Source: Aerococcus sanguinicola (GTDB lineage Bacteria > Bacillota > Bacilli > Lactobacillales > Aerococcaceae). From it: 64,000 bases of DNA. Below are positions 26,648 to 36,144 of this stretch, in pieces (the stretch's first letter is position 1; every line of letters begins with the position of its first letter). The notes beneath the pieces were generated by a model. That model made no database searches. It worked only from the letters and a program-made list of their open reading frames with translations, and was not told where the DNA came from. The stretch spans positions 186,001 through 250,000 of the forward strand of contig NZ_VYWO01000002.1 in assembly GCF_008726925.1 (NCBI RefSeq). The letters are read 5' to 3'. Position numbers and translations under genes: made by a program.

Positions 26648-28324
26648 ATGGCATTTTTAGTGAAACTTCCGCCCCTAGGTGAGGGTATTTTTGAAGCACA
26701 AATGGTTGCCGTCCATAAACAGGTGGGCGATCATATCAAAGAAGGTGACGTGATTGCTGAAATGGAGACCGATAAGGCAACGGGTGCTTTGGCTTCTCCG
26801 GTTGAGGGCGTGATTAAAGAGTATTACATCGAATTAGGTGACTATATTTTCCGTAACGAAAAAGTTCTCTTAATTGATGATGGGCATGCTGAATTGAGAA
26901 CAGGGGCCGGTGGAGATGCTGGACGTGTAAGTGAGGATGGGAAAATCGTTGCTGCTCCAAGTGATGAGAAGTTAGCCCAAGATCCGTCCAATGCTAGCGC
27001 TGAAGCTCCAGTCCAACCAGAAGCAGGAAAAGAAGATAATAAGCAAGTGGTGCAGGAGGATGAAAGCGCTCCTTCAGAAGACCCTAAGCCGGTAGAGACG
27101 GCTGATGATGGCGACTACTTAATTGTGGAAAAAACCGGTTCTGCCGCGGAGATTTTCCAGCGCTTATACGGTCAACAACCACAAGAAAAAGTGCAAGCCC
27201 CCAAAGCCGATATGAACTTTATGGCAGAACAGGGGCAGGCCCAACAAGGGGAACCGAAAGCTGCTAGTCAACGCAAACACCGCTATTTAGATCCTTTACA
27301 GAGTAATTTTATGCATTCGGAAGATGGCAGCCAGCCTATACCTGTCCATATCGCTAATGAATTGCCTAAAGAAGAATTAGAAAGCAGGGCCGAAAAGGTT
27401 AAGGCGGCTCCTGCTGTTCGTCAATATGCAGTGGATAACCATTTAGATTTGTCGCTGATCCCAGCCAATGACCAGGGGATTGTGACTAAGGAAATGGTAG
27501 ATATGGCACTTAGCCATGCGGTAGGTGAACGGGAGTGGAATTACCGCTGGATCAATGAATTAGATCCGGGTTATTGGACCCACCGTCCAGAAGAAGAGCA
27601 GGGCCGTGAAGAAACCTATATCCGCAAGTATAATGCGTCGCGCTTTGAGATGACCCACCACAAGGTCCCACCTTTCTCCGTTCAAGTCAAAGTCGATATG
27701 ACCGAATTAGGAAGTTATCTTAAAATTCAGAAAGGTGAACGCTTAGGCAAGCAAGACTATCTTCCCTATTTTATTAAAGCTTTATGTATTGCGGCCCACC
27801 GCTATCCCGAACTGAATGCGAGTATTGATGACGTTGTGTCTGTCTTCCGCTTTAAGTCTTATGTTAATGTTGGGATTGAAATGAATACCGTCCAGGGCCT
27901 GTTCACTCCTGTGGTGAAGGATGCTCAGGCTATGACTCTCTACCAAATCGAAAAGCGCTTAGCTGAATTGGAAGATGAAGTCAAAAAAGAACGGATCTTC
28001 AACTATGAAACGAACTCTGAAGCGACGATTACTTTAACGGATCTTTCGGAATATGGGCCAGTAGATAGTTTTGTCCCAATCGTTCACTATCCTGAGGCTG
28101 CTATTTTGGGCTTGGGAGCCAGCCAGGAGGAGGTTGTCGTTAAGGAGGGAGAAATGCTTATCCGCCCCATGAAGCCGATGACCTTGGTTGTGGATGCTCG
28201 GATTGTAACCCGCGATAAGATTGTCCGCATTTCTAATTTTATTAAAGATATGATTGAGCAACCGAGTCTTCTTTTCCAGATGGAGGAAGAGTTATTAGAG
28301 GGAGATCATTCAAATGACGCATAA
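26648..28324 (+). CDS. E2-like lipoyl protein with a degenerate acyltransferase site
   Basis: A 558-residue dihydrolipoamide acyltransferase homologue. It has an N-terminal lipoyl domain with the modified Lys in METDKATG (about residue 43), a long acidic linker, an E1/E3-binding domain (APAVRQYAVDNHLDLSLIP, about 256-274) and a C-terminal catalytic-type domain. The C-terminal motif that should read DHRxxDG is DARIVTRD: both the catalytic His and the DG are gone. The rest of the domain is well kept (AILGLGASQ, then the final helix), so this is not a frameshift. Acyl transfer to CoA by the normal mechanism seems unlikely. The next gene overlaps its end by 11 bases. Confidence 0.85.
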   Translation: MAFLVKLPPLGEGIFEAQMVAVHKQVGDHIKEGDVIAEMETDKATGALASPVEGVIKEYYIELGDYIFRNEKVLLIDDGHAELRTGAGGDAGRVSEDGKIVAAPSDEKLAQDPSNASAEAPVQPEAGKEDNKQVVQEDESAPSEDPKPVETADDGDYLIVEKTGSAAEIFQRLYGQQPQEKVQAPKADMNFMAEQGQAQQGEPKAASQRKHRYLDPLQSNFMHSEDGSQPIPVHIANELPKEELESRAEKVKAAPAVRQYAVDNHLDLSLIPANDQGIVTKEMVDMALSHAVGEREWNYRWINELDPGYWTHRPEEEQGREETYIRKYNASRFEMTHHKVPPFSVQVKVDMTELGSYLKIQKGERLGKQDYLPYFIKALCIAAHRYPELNASIDDVVSVFRFKSYVNVGIEMNTVQGLFTPVVKDAQAMTLYQIEKRLAELEDEVKKERIFNYETNSEATITLTDLSEYGPVDSFVPIVHYPEAAILGLGASQEEVVVKEGEMLIRPMKPMTLVVDARIVTRDKIVRISNFIKDMIEQPSLLFQMEEELLEGDHSNDA

Positions 28325-29054
28325 GGGGTCATCCTACTGGCCAGGTCAAGCTAATAAACCAGCTCTTTTGCTTATGCACTCTCTAGGAGATAGCCCTGAG
28401 AAAGTAGAGCCCCTAGCTGAAAACTTACATGCAGAGGGCTATCCTATTTTCCTCCTATCGTATCGAAGTCACCAACAGGGGGATTTAAGTGCGATTTTAA
28501 CGGCTCCCTTGTCGACCTATTTAGAGGATGCTCGTGCTGCAATGAAGACCTTACAAGCTAAGGGGCATCAGAAGATTATCGTCGGCGGCCTATCTATTGG
28601 AGCCTTCCTAGCGCTTGCTTTAGCTTGTGAATGCGATCAAGTAGCAGCTGTCATTAGCCTGTCTTGCCCCATTTTGACGGATCTCAGACAGACTAAAATC
28701 CCCTATTTTATGCGTCAAAGCTATTATCGGTCACTTGACCGTGAGCCAACAGCCTCTGACCGTAATCAAGCGGAAAAGCTTTTTGCTCAATTTGATGAGG
28801 TCTTGAGTGGGATGAATCAGTGGATGGAGGATAACTTTGAAGCCCTAGCAGCGATCAAGCAAGCCGTTTTTATTGGGCATGGCCAAGCGGATGAAGTGGT
28901 GCCTGTCCAGCTAGCAGAGCGTTTATCCCGCTTATTAGCAGCTGAAGGAAATCCCCACTTGCATCTCTATCCCCAGGCTGACCATTATTTAAGTGGTGAG
29001 CTCGTACAAGAGCGCCTGTCTGAAGATATTCTTGCTTTTCTAGATGCCTTGTAA
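28314..29054 (+). CDS. Alpha/beta-hydrolase (carboxylesterase-like)
   Basis: A 246-residue serine hydrolase of the carboxylesterase/thioesterase type. The oxyanion region is LLLMHSLGDS (about 18-27), the nucleophile lies in GGLSIGAF (about 92-99), the acid in GHGQADEVVP (about 189-198) and the His in QADHYLSG (about 223-230). It starts inside the E2-like gene, so it is translated with it. It stands where a pyruvate dehydrogenase operon would have its E3 gene. A role in hydrolysing an acyl group carried by the E2-like protein is a reasonable guess, not shown. Confidence 0.82.
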   Translation: MTHKGSSYWPGQANKPALLLMHSLGDSPEKVEPLAENLHAEGYPIFLLSYRSHQQGDLSAILTAPLSTYLEDARAAMKTLQAKGHQKIIVGGLSIGAFLALALACECDQVAAVISLSCPILTDLRQTKIPYFMRQSYYRSLDREPTASDRNQAEKLFAQFDEVLSGMNQWMEDNFEALAAIKQAVFIGHGQADEVVPVQLAERLSRLLAAEGNPHLHLYPQADHYLSGELVQERLSEDILAFLDAL

Positions 29055-29184
29055 GCTCTGCTCTCTTGACTAGCTTGTTTCTCTTGTCTTGACCTTGCTA
29101 TGAAGGCCTTTTACATGCTTCTTAAGGACGGATGTGCTAAGCTAGGGGTATGACATGTGAGATGCTTTTAAGGAGGAATATCGA

Positions 29185-29931
29185 ATGAAAAAATGGATAA
29201 AACTGACGTCAACAGCTCTGATCGCTTCAACTTTACTCGTGGCTTGCCAGGCCCAACCGAGTGAAGAAGCGAAGCGGGTAGATCCTCTAAGTCAGGAAGA
29301 ATCCCAAGCAGAGAGCCAAGGGCAAGAAACAAAGTCTGACGCAACTTCCAATTCGGAGGGCGCGGATCAATCTAGCCATAAGGAAAGTGCTAAGGCTGAC
29401 CAAGACAACCAAGATGATCAAGACGACCAAGATGATCAAGCAGCAAGCAGTCGCCGATCTTCTTCCAGTCGCTCTCGGTCTGACCGCCGCGGGGCCAAGG
29501 TTGATGTGGCTGCCATTTCTAAAGACTTAGAAGAAGCAGTGGCCAACTTCGAAGACCAATTCCCTGGGGCTGAGTTGACCAGTATTGAAGTGGAGAGCGA
29601 AGGCCAAACTCGCTTTGAGATTGAAGGGGAAGATGATGAGAAAGAATATAGCCTAAGCCTGGGTGAAGACCTGGCTATGGTTGAGAAAAAAGAAGAACTA
29701 GGGAGTGCCAATAATCCTGAAGACGGCTTCCAATTAGACCAAGTGATTAGTCTGGAAGAAGCTACGGAGATTGCCCTCAAAGAAGCTGATGCTAAGACAG
29801 CTAAGCAGTGGGAATTAGAACGCGATAGCGATGGCAAGCTCTACTGGAAGGTAGAATTGCGCGATGGTCGCCAAAACAAGGGTGAAGTGAAGATTGATGC
29901 AGAATCTGGAGAAGTAGTCGCCTACGACTAG
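29185..29931 (+). CDS. PepSY-domain lipoprotein
   Basis: A 248-residue lipoprotein with lipobox LVAC (Cys about 21). About 80 residues of acidic Asp/Gln/Ser/Glu repeat follow, including several DDQ units, then a basic Ser/Arg patch (SSRSRSDRRG). The C-terminal half has two PepSY-like units: one from about VAAISKDLEEAV, and a clearer second with ISLEEATEIALKEAD and the closing VKIDAESGEVVAYD. PepSY domains are thought to bind or inhibit peptidases near the cell surface. No protease is adjacent, so the target is unknown. Confidence 0.8.
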   Translation: MKKWIKLTSTALIASTLLVACQAQPSEEAKRVDPLSQEESQAESQGQETKSDATSNSEGADQSSHKESAKADQDNQDDQDDQDDQAASSRRSSSSRSRSDRRGAKVDVAAISKDLEEAVANFEDQFPGAELTSIEVESEGQTRFEIEGEDDEKEYSLSLGEDLAMVEKKEELGSANNPEDGFQLDQVISLEEATEIALKEADAKTAKQWELERDSDGKLYWKVELRDGRQNKGEVKIDAESGEVVAYD

Positions 29932-30000
29932 GACGAGCTTCCTAATATTGAGTCGCTGAACAGGCCTCTTAGCCTAAGCTATAAACAAGGAGCAAGAATC

Positions 30001-30960
30001 ATGACGAAAAAAATTATTCTCGATTTGGATACAGGCATCGATGACGCCCTGGCTATTGCCTATGCCGTAGCCTCCAAAGAAGTTGAACTGATTGGCATTA
30101 CAGGAACTTACGGTAATGTCTTGATGGCGGATGGCCTCCGCAATGCCTTAAAGCTCTTGGATCTATTTGGCCAGGACCAGGTCCCCGTCTTCCCTGGTCT
30201 CAGTCACGCGAGCGATAAGACCGATTTTGAAGTCTTAGAGGTTTCAGCCTTGATCCATGGAGAGGATGGCATCGGTAATGTGGCTTTAGCGAATTCGTCC
30301 CGCCAGCCTAGCCAAGAATCAGCGGTTGATTTTATCTTATCAGCCTGTGAGAAATATGGGGAAGACTTAATCATTGTGGCGACAGGCCCTATGACCAATC
30401 TGGATGCTGCGCTGTCCCGGGATGAAGCGGCCCTCAAGAAGGCGGGCAAGATTGTTATTATGGGGGGAGCTTTGACGGTTTGTGGTAATGTGACCCCTTA
30501 TACAGAGGCTAATATTAACCAAGACCCAGCCGCTGCTGACCGCTTGTTTAGAAGCGGGGTCCATGTGACCATGGTAGGTTTAGATGTGACCCTCCGCACC
30601 CTCTTGACTTACGAGGATACGGCTAAGTGGCGCAACTTGGGCACCGAGGCAGGCCGTGCCTTGGCAGATATTGTGGATTACTATATCAAGGCCTATGAAA
30701 TTACCTCGCCCCATCTTAAGGGCTGTGCCCTCCATGATCCCTTGGCTGTCGCCGTAGCTGTCCAAGAAGACTTGGTGGACTACCTGCCCCTCAATATGAA
30801 GGTTGAGACGGAAGGAGCTAGTCGTGGACGTACCATTGGGGACAATGAACGTTTGAATGATCCGGAGCCCACCATGTCAGCTGCTATCCAGGTAGATACG
30901 GACCGCTTCTTAGATGAATTTATGACTCGGATCACCGCTATGTTAGCCGAACAAGCCTAA
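30001..30960 (+). CDS. Nucleoside hydrolase
   Basis: A 319-residue inosine-uridine-type ribonucleoside hydrolase that cleaves the N-glycosidic bond of nucleosides to give base and ribose. The calcium-binding motif DLDTGIDDA (residues 7-15) is canonical. IHGEDGIGN (about 85-93), IVIMGGAL (about 156-163), EANINQDPAAAD (about 173-184) and the late HDPLAVAVA (about 246-254) match the family. Base preference cannot be told. It is a single gene with a strong terminator. It differs clearly from the atypical homologue at 50.3 kb. Confidence 0.9.
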   Translation: MTKKIILDLDTGIDDALAIAYAVASKEVELIGITGTYGNVLMADGLRNALKLLDLFGQDQVPVFPGLSHASDKTDFEVLEVSALIHGEDGIGNVALANSSRQPSQESAVDFILSACEKYGEDLIIVATGPMTNLDAALSRDEAALKKAGKIVIMGGALTVCGNVTPYTEANINQDPAAADRLFRSGVHVTMVGLDVTLRTLLTYEDTAKWRNLGTEAGRALADIVDYYIKAYEITSPHLKGCALHDPLAVAVAVQEDLVDYLPLNMKVETEGASRGRTIGDNERLNDPEPTMSAAIQVDTDRFLDEFMTRITAMLAEQA

Positions 30961-30979
30961 AAGACAAGATTATATGAGT

Positions 30980-31019
30980 GTGCTCCAAAAGTCAGTCCTG
31001 ACTTTTGGAGCACTTTTTT
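30980..31019 (+). terminator. Terminator after the nucleoside hydrolase
   Basis: A 16-bp stem (GTGCTCCAAAAGTCAG / CTGACTTTTGGAGCAC) with a 2-nt loop and a T-run. Its arms match the two ends of the longer repeat at 36.1 and 62.8 kb, as if the interior had been lost. Confidence 0.9.
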
Positions 31020-31041
31020 AAAGAATAATTCGTATTTTATA

Positions 31042-31078
31042 AAGAGGCCGGGGCTTTTGTCCCAGCCTCTTCTTTTCT
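31042..31078 (+). terminator. Second repeated terminator hairpin
   Basis: AGAGGCCGGGGC-TTTT-GTCCCAGCCTCT with a T-rich tail. The same hairpin follows the repeat copies at 36.47 and 63.02 kb, always after an AAAGAATA(A/G)TTCGTATT(T/C)TAT segment. Confidence 0.8.
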
Positions 31079-31211
31079 TCCATGGAATGTCAGATAAGTT
31101 AACGTAAAAAGAACTAATAATTGCAAAAAGCACCAAAATCAGATAAAATATAAGTAGCTTTTAATCTTTTTTTGATACAATATATGACATTTACTGAAAG
31201 AGGTAGATTTT

Positions 31212-32360
31212 ATGAATAAAGACGAACGCATTAAAGTCTTACAAGACATTATTCAGATCCCAAGTGAAAATGACCATGAAGGAGAAGTGGCTCAGTATAT
31301 TGCCGAGCTCTTGAATGACTATGGCATTGATAGCCAATTGGTTGAATATGCACCAGGCCGAAGCAGCTTAGTGGCTGAAATTAAGGGTCAGGAAGATGGC
31401 AAGGTCCTCGTTTATAGCGGGCACTTAGATGTGGTGTCTGCAGGCGACCATGAGGAATGGAGCCATGATCCCTTTGGCGCTGAGATTGTCGACGGCAAGA
31501 TGTATGGCCGTGGAACAACTGATATGAAGTCCGGCTTAGCGGCGATTGTTATTGCTTTAATTGAATTGAAGGAAGCCCAAGCTGACCTCAAGGGAACCTT
31601 GCGCTTAGCCTTAACAGTAGGGGAAGAAATCGGCATGTTAGGTTCTGAACAATTAGTGGATGAAGGTTACCTCGATGATGCGGACGCCTTCTTGATTGCT
31701 GAACCTAGTGGCAATGAAGCTATTATCAATGCTCATAAAGGCTCCATCCAGTATGAAGTGATCGCTCATGGTGAGAGTGCCCATAGTTCCATGCCTGAAG
31801 AGGGGATCGACGCCATCCAACTCTTGGTGGACTACATTAATATCATGAATGAGAAATTTGACCAGGCCTTCAATACAGATGAAGCTTACAATGACCAATT
31901 GGGCCGGTCGCTCAACGTGAACACGGTGATTGAAGCCGGAACCCAGATCAATAGTGTGGCAAGCAAGGCCAAGATGAAGGCCAATACCCGGGTAGTGCCA
32001 GAAGCCGGTAATGACTTAGTGGTTAAAATGATGCAAGATACCATGGATGAATTGAATGAGAAGAGTGACGGCCGCTTGGAATTGAATCTCTTACAAAACA
32101 ATCCTGCTGCCGAATCTCGGCCTGACAATGACTTGGTTAAGGCCATCCAAGCTTCGGCCGATTGGGAAGTGGGCACCCAAACCCTAGCTGGGGCAACAGA
32201 TGCCTCTAACTTTGGTCGGATTAGTGATGATTATGACCTGGCTGTCTTTGGCCCAGGTGAAACCGCTCGTGCCCATAAACTCGATGAGTATGTTGAAGTG
32301 GCTGACTATCTGAAGTTTATTGACCTTTATATCGAAACAGCCAAAACTTACTTGGCCTAA
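31212..32360 (+). CDS. M20-family deacylase/peptidase (ArgE/DapE-like)
   Basis: A 382-residue metal-dependent amidohydrolase. Metal-binding motifs are YSGHLDVVS (about 75-83), GRGTTDMKSG (about 99-108) and GEEIGMLGS (about 138-146). The AHSSMPEEGIDA lid segment is typical, and a late AHKLDEYV carries the last His. Family members remove acyl groups from amino acids or cleave dipeptides. Two membrane-protein genes follow on the same strand beyond a hairpin. They may transport the substrate, but this pairing is inferred from position only. Confidence 0.88.
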   Translation: MNKDERIKVLQDIIQIPSENDHEGEVAQYIAELLNDYGIDSQLVEYAPGRSSLVAEIKGQEDGKVLVYSGHLDVVSAGDHEEWSHDPFGAEIVDGKMYGRGTTDMKSGLAAIVIALIELKEAQADLKGTLRLALTVGEEIGMLGSEQLVDEGYLDDADAFLIAEPSGNEAIINAHKGSIQYEVIAHGESAHSSMPEEGIDAIQLLVDYINIMNEKFDQAFNTDEAYNDQLGRSLNVNTVIEAGTQINSVASKAKMKANTRVVPEAGNDLVVKMMQDTMDELNEKSDGRLELNLLQNNPAAESRPDNDLVKAIQASADWEVGTQTLAGATDASNFGRISDDYDLAVFGPGETARAHKLDEYVEVADYLKFIDLYIETAKTYLA

Positions 32361-32380
32361 GCCAAGCTATCAAAAAACTA

Positions 32381-32416
32381 GAGGGGACTAGGACTGGCTC
32401 CTAGCCTCCTTTTTTA
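32381..32416 (+). terminator. Terminator or attenuator between peptidase and membrane-protein genes
   Basis: GAGGGGACTAGGA / TCCTAGCCTCC imperfect stem with a T-run, 20 bases after the stop codon. Only 19 bases separate it from the next gene, so it may set relative expression instead of ending the unit fully. Confidence 0.75.
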
Positions 32417-32434
32417 TCAAAGGAGATGAAAATA

Positions 32435-33160
32435 ATGAGTGACTATTTAAAGGTAGCCAATAGTCCGGTGGTCTTTGCCCTCTGTGCCTTGGTTATTCTA
32501 ATTGTTGTCATCCAATCTTTGCTCTTTATCCGTAAAGCTTGGAAGCGAGGACTGGAACTTGACATGGAGAAAGAGGTATTGAAGCGGGCCATGACCAATA
32601 GTGCCCTCTTATCGATCGTGCCTTCTCTCCCCATCATCGTGATGATGCTGGCTCTCTCGGTGCCCTTGGGGAAATACTTCCCTTGGCTCCGCCTATCCAT
32701 TGTTGGGTCAGCTGTCTATGAGGGGTCGGCGGCTAATATTGCAGCTCAGAGCCAGGGCCTGACGGATATTTCCGATCCTGGTTTAACGCCCAAGATTTAT
32801 GTCATTATCATGTTTGTTATGACGATTGGGATTATCTGGGGGATTCTCTTTAACATCCTCTTCATGGGTCAGCTGGATAAGATGTCTCAGAAGATGCGGG
32901 AGAATCCGAAGAGTAAGGCTTTCGTGGGGATCTTCTCAGCCGCTCTCTTTACCGCCATGCTGATTACCTTGTCTACCCCTTATGTCGCTAACGTGGCTAA
33001 CATTTCGTCGATTATCGCTTTTGCAGCAGCGGGGCTGTGTACCCTGGTTCTCAATGCTTTATCTAAGCGTTACGACCAGCGACTCTTGCGTGATTTTTCC
33101 ATGCCGATTTCTCTGATCGTAGGAATGCTAGCTGTCATCGTCTATGCTAATGTCTTCTAG
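32435..33160 (+). CDS. DUF5058-like membrane protein
   Basis: A 241-residue membrane protein with about six hydrophobic segments and a basic loop after the first (RKAWKRGLELDMEKEVLKR). It has the look of DUF5058 proteins, which are usually found paired with a second membrane protein and near peptidases. An in-frame ATG nine bases upstream lies too near the AAGGAG site, so the second ATG is chosen. It probably forms a transporter with the next gene, 11 bases away. The substrate is unknown. Confidence 0.65.
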   Translation: MSDYLKVANSPVVFALCALVILIVVIQSLLFIRKAWKRGLELDMEKEVLKRAMTNSALLSIVPSLPIIVMMLALSVPLGKYFPWLRLSIVGSAVYEGSAANIAAQSQGLTDISDPGLTPKIYVIIMFVMTIGIIWGILFNILFMGQLDKMSQKMRENPKSKAFVGIFSAALFTAMLITLSTPYVANVANISSIIAFAAAGLCTLVLNALSKRYDQRLLRDFSMPISLIVGMLAVIVYANVF

Positions 33161-33171
33161 GAGGTGCTCAT

Positions 33172-33873
33172 ATGGCAGAAAATAAGAGAAAAATAGAATC
33201 TGATGCCCAATATAGCCGGGAGATTAATCGTTTGGGCCGGATAACAAGTATCATTGCCCTCATGGGGATGTTCATGGTCCCCCTGGGAACAGCTTACTGG
33301 CTAGGGGTAGGGCTTGACTTTGGCAAGGCCTTGGCTGCAGCTTCTGGTCTGATTGCCATCTTCCTTCCAACAGCGGTGGTTGAGAATATCTCCTTCTATC
33401 CTATCTTGGGAGCTGGGGCCATGTATCTCAGCTCCATTACTGGGAACATTACGAATTTGAAGATTCCAGTTACGGTTGCTGGCCAAAAGATTGCCGGTGT
33501 GGAACCGGGGACGGATAAGGGTAATGTGATTGCCATTATCTGTGTGGGGATTTCTTCCATTGTGACTATTATTATCTTGGTCTTAGGGGCCTTCCTAATC
33601 GGGTCCTGGCTCGTTCCCATCCTCAACCATCCCTTCCTGAAGCCAGGCTTTGACCAAATCATCCCAGCGCTTTATGGTGCGATTACAGTGCCACAGATCC
33701 TCAACCATAAGAAGTTATCGGTCGCTCCAATCTTATTTGCAGTCGGTCTCTTCTTAATCTTAGGGCCCCAGGGCTTTGCCCAATACCAGTCCTATATTTT
33801 GATTTCTTGTATGTTGGTTTCGGTAGCTACCGCTTACTTTATGTACAAGAAGGGTCACTTAAGTGAATACTAG
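33172..33873 (+). CDS. Membrane protein, partner of the DUF5058-like protein
   Basis: A 233-residue membrane protein with about seven hydrophobic segments and a polar N-terminus (AENKRKIESDAQYSREINR). I do not recognise a named family. Its close spacing and matching size to the upstream gene suggest a two-subunit transporter or channel, perhaps feeding the M20 enzyme upstream. The AGGAGGTG site gives a secure start. Confidence 0.6.
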   Translation: MAENKRKIESDAQYSREINRLGRITSIIALMGMFMVPLGTAYWLGVGLDFGKALAAASGLIAIFLPTAVVENISFYPILGAGAMYLSSITGNITNLKIPVTVAGQKIAGVEPGTDKGNVIAIICVGISSIVTIIILVLGAFLIGSWLVPILNHPFLKPGFDQIIPALYGAITVPQILNHKKLSVAPILFAVGLFLILGPQGFAQYQSYILISCMLVSVATAYFMYKKGHLSEY

Positions 33874-33917
33874 GCCTAGTTAACAGGCTATTTTGATCAA
33901 GACTTGATAAATTTAGA

Positions 33918-33951
33918 GGCTCTTCTCCTTTTGGGAGAGGAGCTTTTTTGC
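33918..33951 (+). terminator. Terminator after the membrane-protein pair
   Basis: GGCTCTTCTC / GAGAGGAGC stem with seven Ts. Confidence 0.9.
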
Positions 33952-34078
33952 ATATTTCTGTGAAGTCAATGAAATTTTAATTTAAACATTGCATATCCCG
34001 GGCGCTTCTAGGATAATAGGAGTGACAGATTGCAACCGGGTCCAAGGACCTAGAAATAATAATTTAGAGGTGAAGTAA

Positions 34079-36085
34079 TTGTTCGATAAAGTTGATGAGC
34101 TCGGAGTGAATACGATTCGTACCCTCAGCATGGACATGATTGAGAAGGCTAATTCTGGCCACCCTGGTTTGCCGATGGGGGCAGCGCCAATGGCTTACGT
34201 GCTCTGGACCAAACACTTAAAAGTGAATCCAAAAACGTCAACAAACTGGGTTGACCGCGACCGTTTCATTCTTTCGGCAGGTCACGGGTCAGCTATGCTT
34301 TATTCGCTCTTGCACTTGGCAGGTTATGATGTGACGGTTGATGACCTTAAGGCTTTCCGCCAATGGGAGAGTCGGACGCCTGGTCACCCTGAAGTGAACC
34401 ATACCGATGGGGTTGAAGCAACCACTGGCCCGCTCGGTCAAGGGATTGGGATGGCAGTGGGTATGGCTATGGCCGAAGCCCACTTAGCAGCCCGCTATAA
34501 CCAGGAAGACCATCAGGTTGTGGACCATTATACCTATGCCCTTTGTGGGGACGGGGACCTTATGGAGGGCATCTCCCAAGAAGCTGCTTCCTTAGCTGGT
34601 CACCTGGGCCTCGGCAAGTTAGTGGTGCTCTATGATTCGAACGATATTTCCTTGGACGGCCCGACCTCTAAGGCCTTCACAGAAAATGTCCAACAACGCT
34701 TTAAAGCGAACAATTGGCATTATCTCCGGGTAGAAGATGGCAATGACCTGGAAGCAATTGACCAAGCCATTAAAGAGGCCAAGGCCCACACCGACCAACC
34801 AAGTCTGATTGAAGTGAAGACCGTGATTGGTTATGGCGCACCTAATGCCGGTAGTTCAGCAGTCCACGGGGCTCCACTGGGTAAGGAAGGCATCTTGGCA
34901 GCTAAGGCCATCTACCAATGGGAGAATGATGATTTCTTCGTTCCAGAAGAAGTTAAAGCGCGTTTCCAAAGCGAAATGGTGGAAGCTGGTGCCCAGGCTG
35001 AAGCTGCTTGGGAAGAAGCCTTCGAAGCTTACCGCCAAGCCTATCCCGACTTAGCCCGAGACTTCAAGCTCGGCTTCAGCCAGGACTTGCCAAGTGACTG
35101 GGCAGAAGACTTGCCGGTCTATGCTAGCGACAGCAAGTTAGCCTCCCGTCAATCGAGCCATGAAGTCCTCCAGGTGCTTTCAGAGAAATTACCTTATCTC
35201 TGGGGTGGGGCAGCTGACCTGGCTTCTTCCAATAAGACCATGGTCAGTGCAGAAGAAGACTTTACCCCGGATAACTACGCCGGACGTAATATCTGGTTTG
35301 GCGTTCGTGAATTTGCTATGGCAGCGGCTATGAATGGGATTCAACTCCACGGCGGGTCCAAGGTTTATGGCGGGACCTTCTTCTCCTTCGTTGACTACTT
35401 GCGCCCAGCTCTCCGCTTGGCAGCCATCCAAGGCACAGCCCCTGTCTTCGTGATGACCCACGATTCCGTAGCGGTCGGGGAAGATGGGCCAACCCATGAG
35501 CCAATCGAACAATTAGCCAGCATCCGGTCCATTCCGAATGTTCAAGTTATCCGCCCAGCTGATGCCAATGAAACCGTCGCTGCTTGGAAGCAAGCTGTTG
35601 AAACCCAGGACAAGCCAACCGTGCTCGTCCTCAGCCGCCAAGGCCTCCCAAGCCTGGAAAATACAGTCCAAGCGCCAATCGATAAGGGGGCCTATATCGT
35701 TTCCCCTGCCCAAGCTGACCATGCAGAAGCGGATGGCCTGATCCTAGCGACTGGGTCAGAAGTGGCCTTGGCGATTGAAGCCCAAGCTAAGCTAGCAGAA
35801 GCTGACTTAGACGTTGCTGTAGTTTCTATGCCAAGCTGGGATTGCTTTGAAGCCCAAGATGAAGCTTATAAAGAAAGTATCCTCCCAAGCCAAGTGACCG
35901 CCCGACTGGCTGTCGAAATGAGTGCTTCTTTCGGTTGGGAACGCTATGTTGGCAGCCAAGGCGATAGCCTAACCATTGACCAATTTGGTTTCTCTGCACC
36001 TGGTGACCTGATCCAAGAGCAATTAGGCTTCACTGCTGACAATGTGGCAGCTAAGATGCGCCAGGTTATTGACAATCAAAAATAA
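34079..36085 (+). CDS. tkt: Transketolase
   Basis: A 668-residue thiamine-diphosphate enzyme of the pentose phosphate pathway that transfers two-carbon units between sugar phosphates. Motifs are [18 protein letters not shown] (about 20-37), [16 protein letters not shown], the cofactor loop CGDGDLMEG (about 155-163), [15 protein letters not shown] (about 461-475) and the C-terminal regulatory-type domain. It begins with TTG after TAGAGGTGAAG; no better start lies upstream. A promoter with TTGCAT and GATAAT is visible about 80 bases before. It is a single gene. Confidence 0.95.
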   Translation: MFDKVDELGVNTIRTLSMDMIEKANSGHPGLPMGAAPMAYVLWTKHLKVNPKTSTNWVDRDRFILSAGHGSAMLYSLLHLAGYDVTVDDLKAFRQWESRTPGHPEVNHTDGVEATTGPLGQGIGMAVGMAMAEAHLAARYNQEDHQVVDHYTYALCGDGDLMEGISQEAASLAGHLGLGKLVVLYDSNDISLDGPTSKAFTENVQQRFKANNWHYLRVEDGNDLEAIDQAIKEAKAHTDQPSLIEVKTVIGYGAPNAGSSAVHGAPLGKEGILAAKAIYQWENDDFFVPEEVKARFQSEMVEAGAQAEAAWEEAFEAYRQAYPDLARDFKLGFSQDLPSDWAEDLPVYASDSKLASRQSSHEVLQVLSEKLPYLWGGAADLASSNKTMVSAEEDFTPDNYAGRNIWFGVREFAMAAAMNGIQLHGGSKVYGGTFFSFVDYLRPALRLAAIQGTAPVFVMTHDSVAVGEDGPTHEPIEQLASIRSIPNVQVIRPADANETVAAWKQAVETQDKPTVLVLSRQGLPSLENTVQAPIDKGAYIVSPAQADHAEADGLILATGSEVALAIEAQAKLAEADLDVAVVSMPSWDCFEAQDEAYKESILPSQVTARLAVEMSASFGWERYVGSQGDSLTIDQFGFSAPGDLIQEQLGFTADNVAAKMRQVIDNQK

Positions 36086-36144
36086 ATGATTCTGCCTGCT
36101 CGAGGGCGGAACTTACAATAAGAATAAGCTTTGAAATTTTTTAG

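Noticed and set aside
26648-28324. Frameshift or sequencing error as the cause of the missing E2 catalytic motif
   Set aside because: Sequence before and after DARIVTRD stays in frame and aligns with the family to the C-terminus, so the residues are replaced, not shifted.
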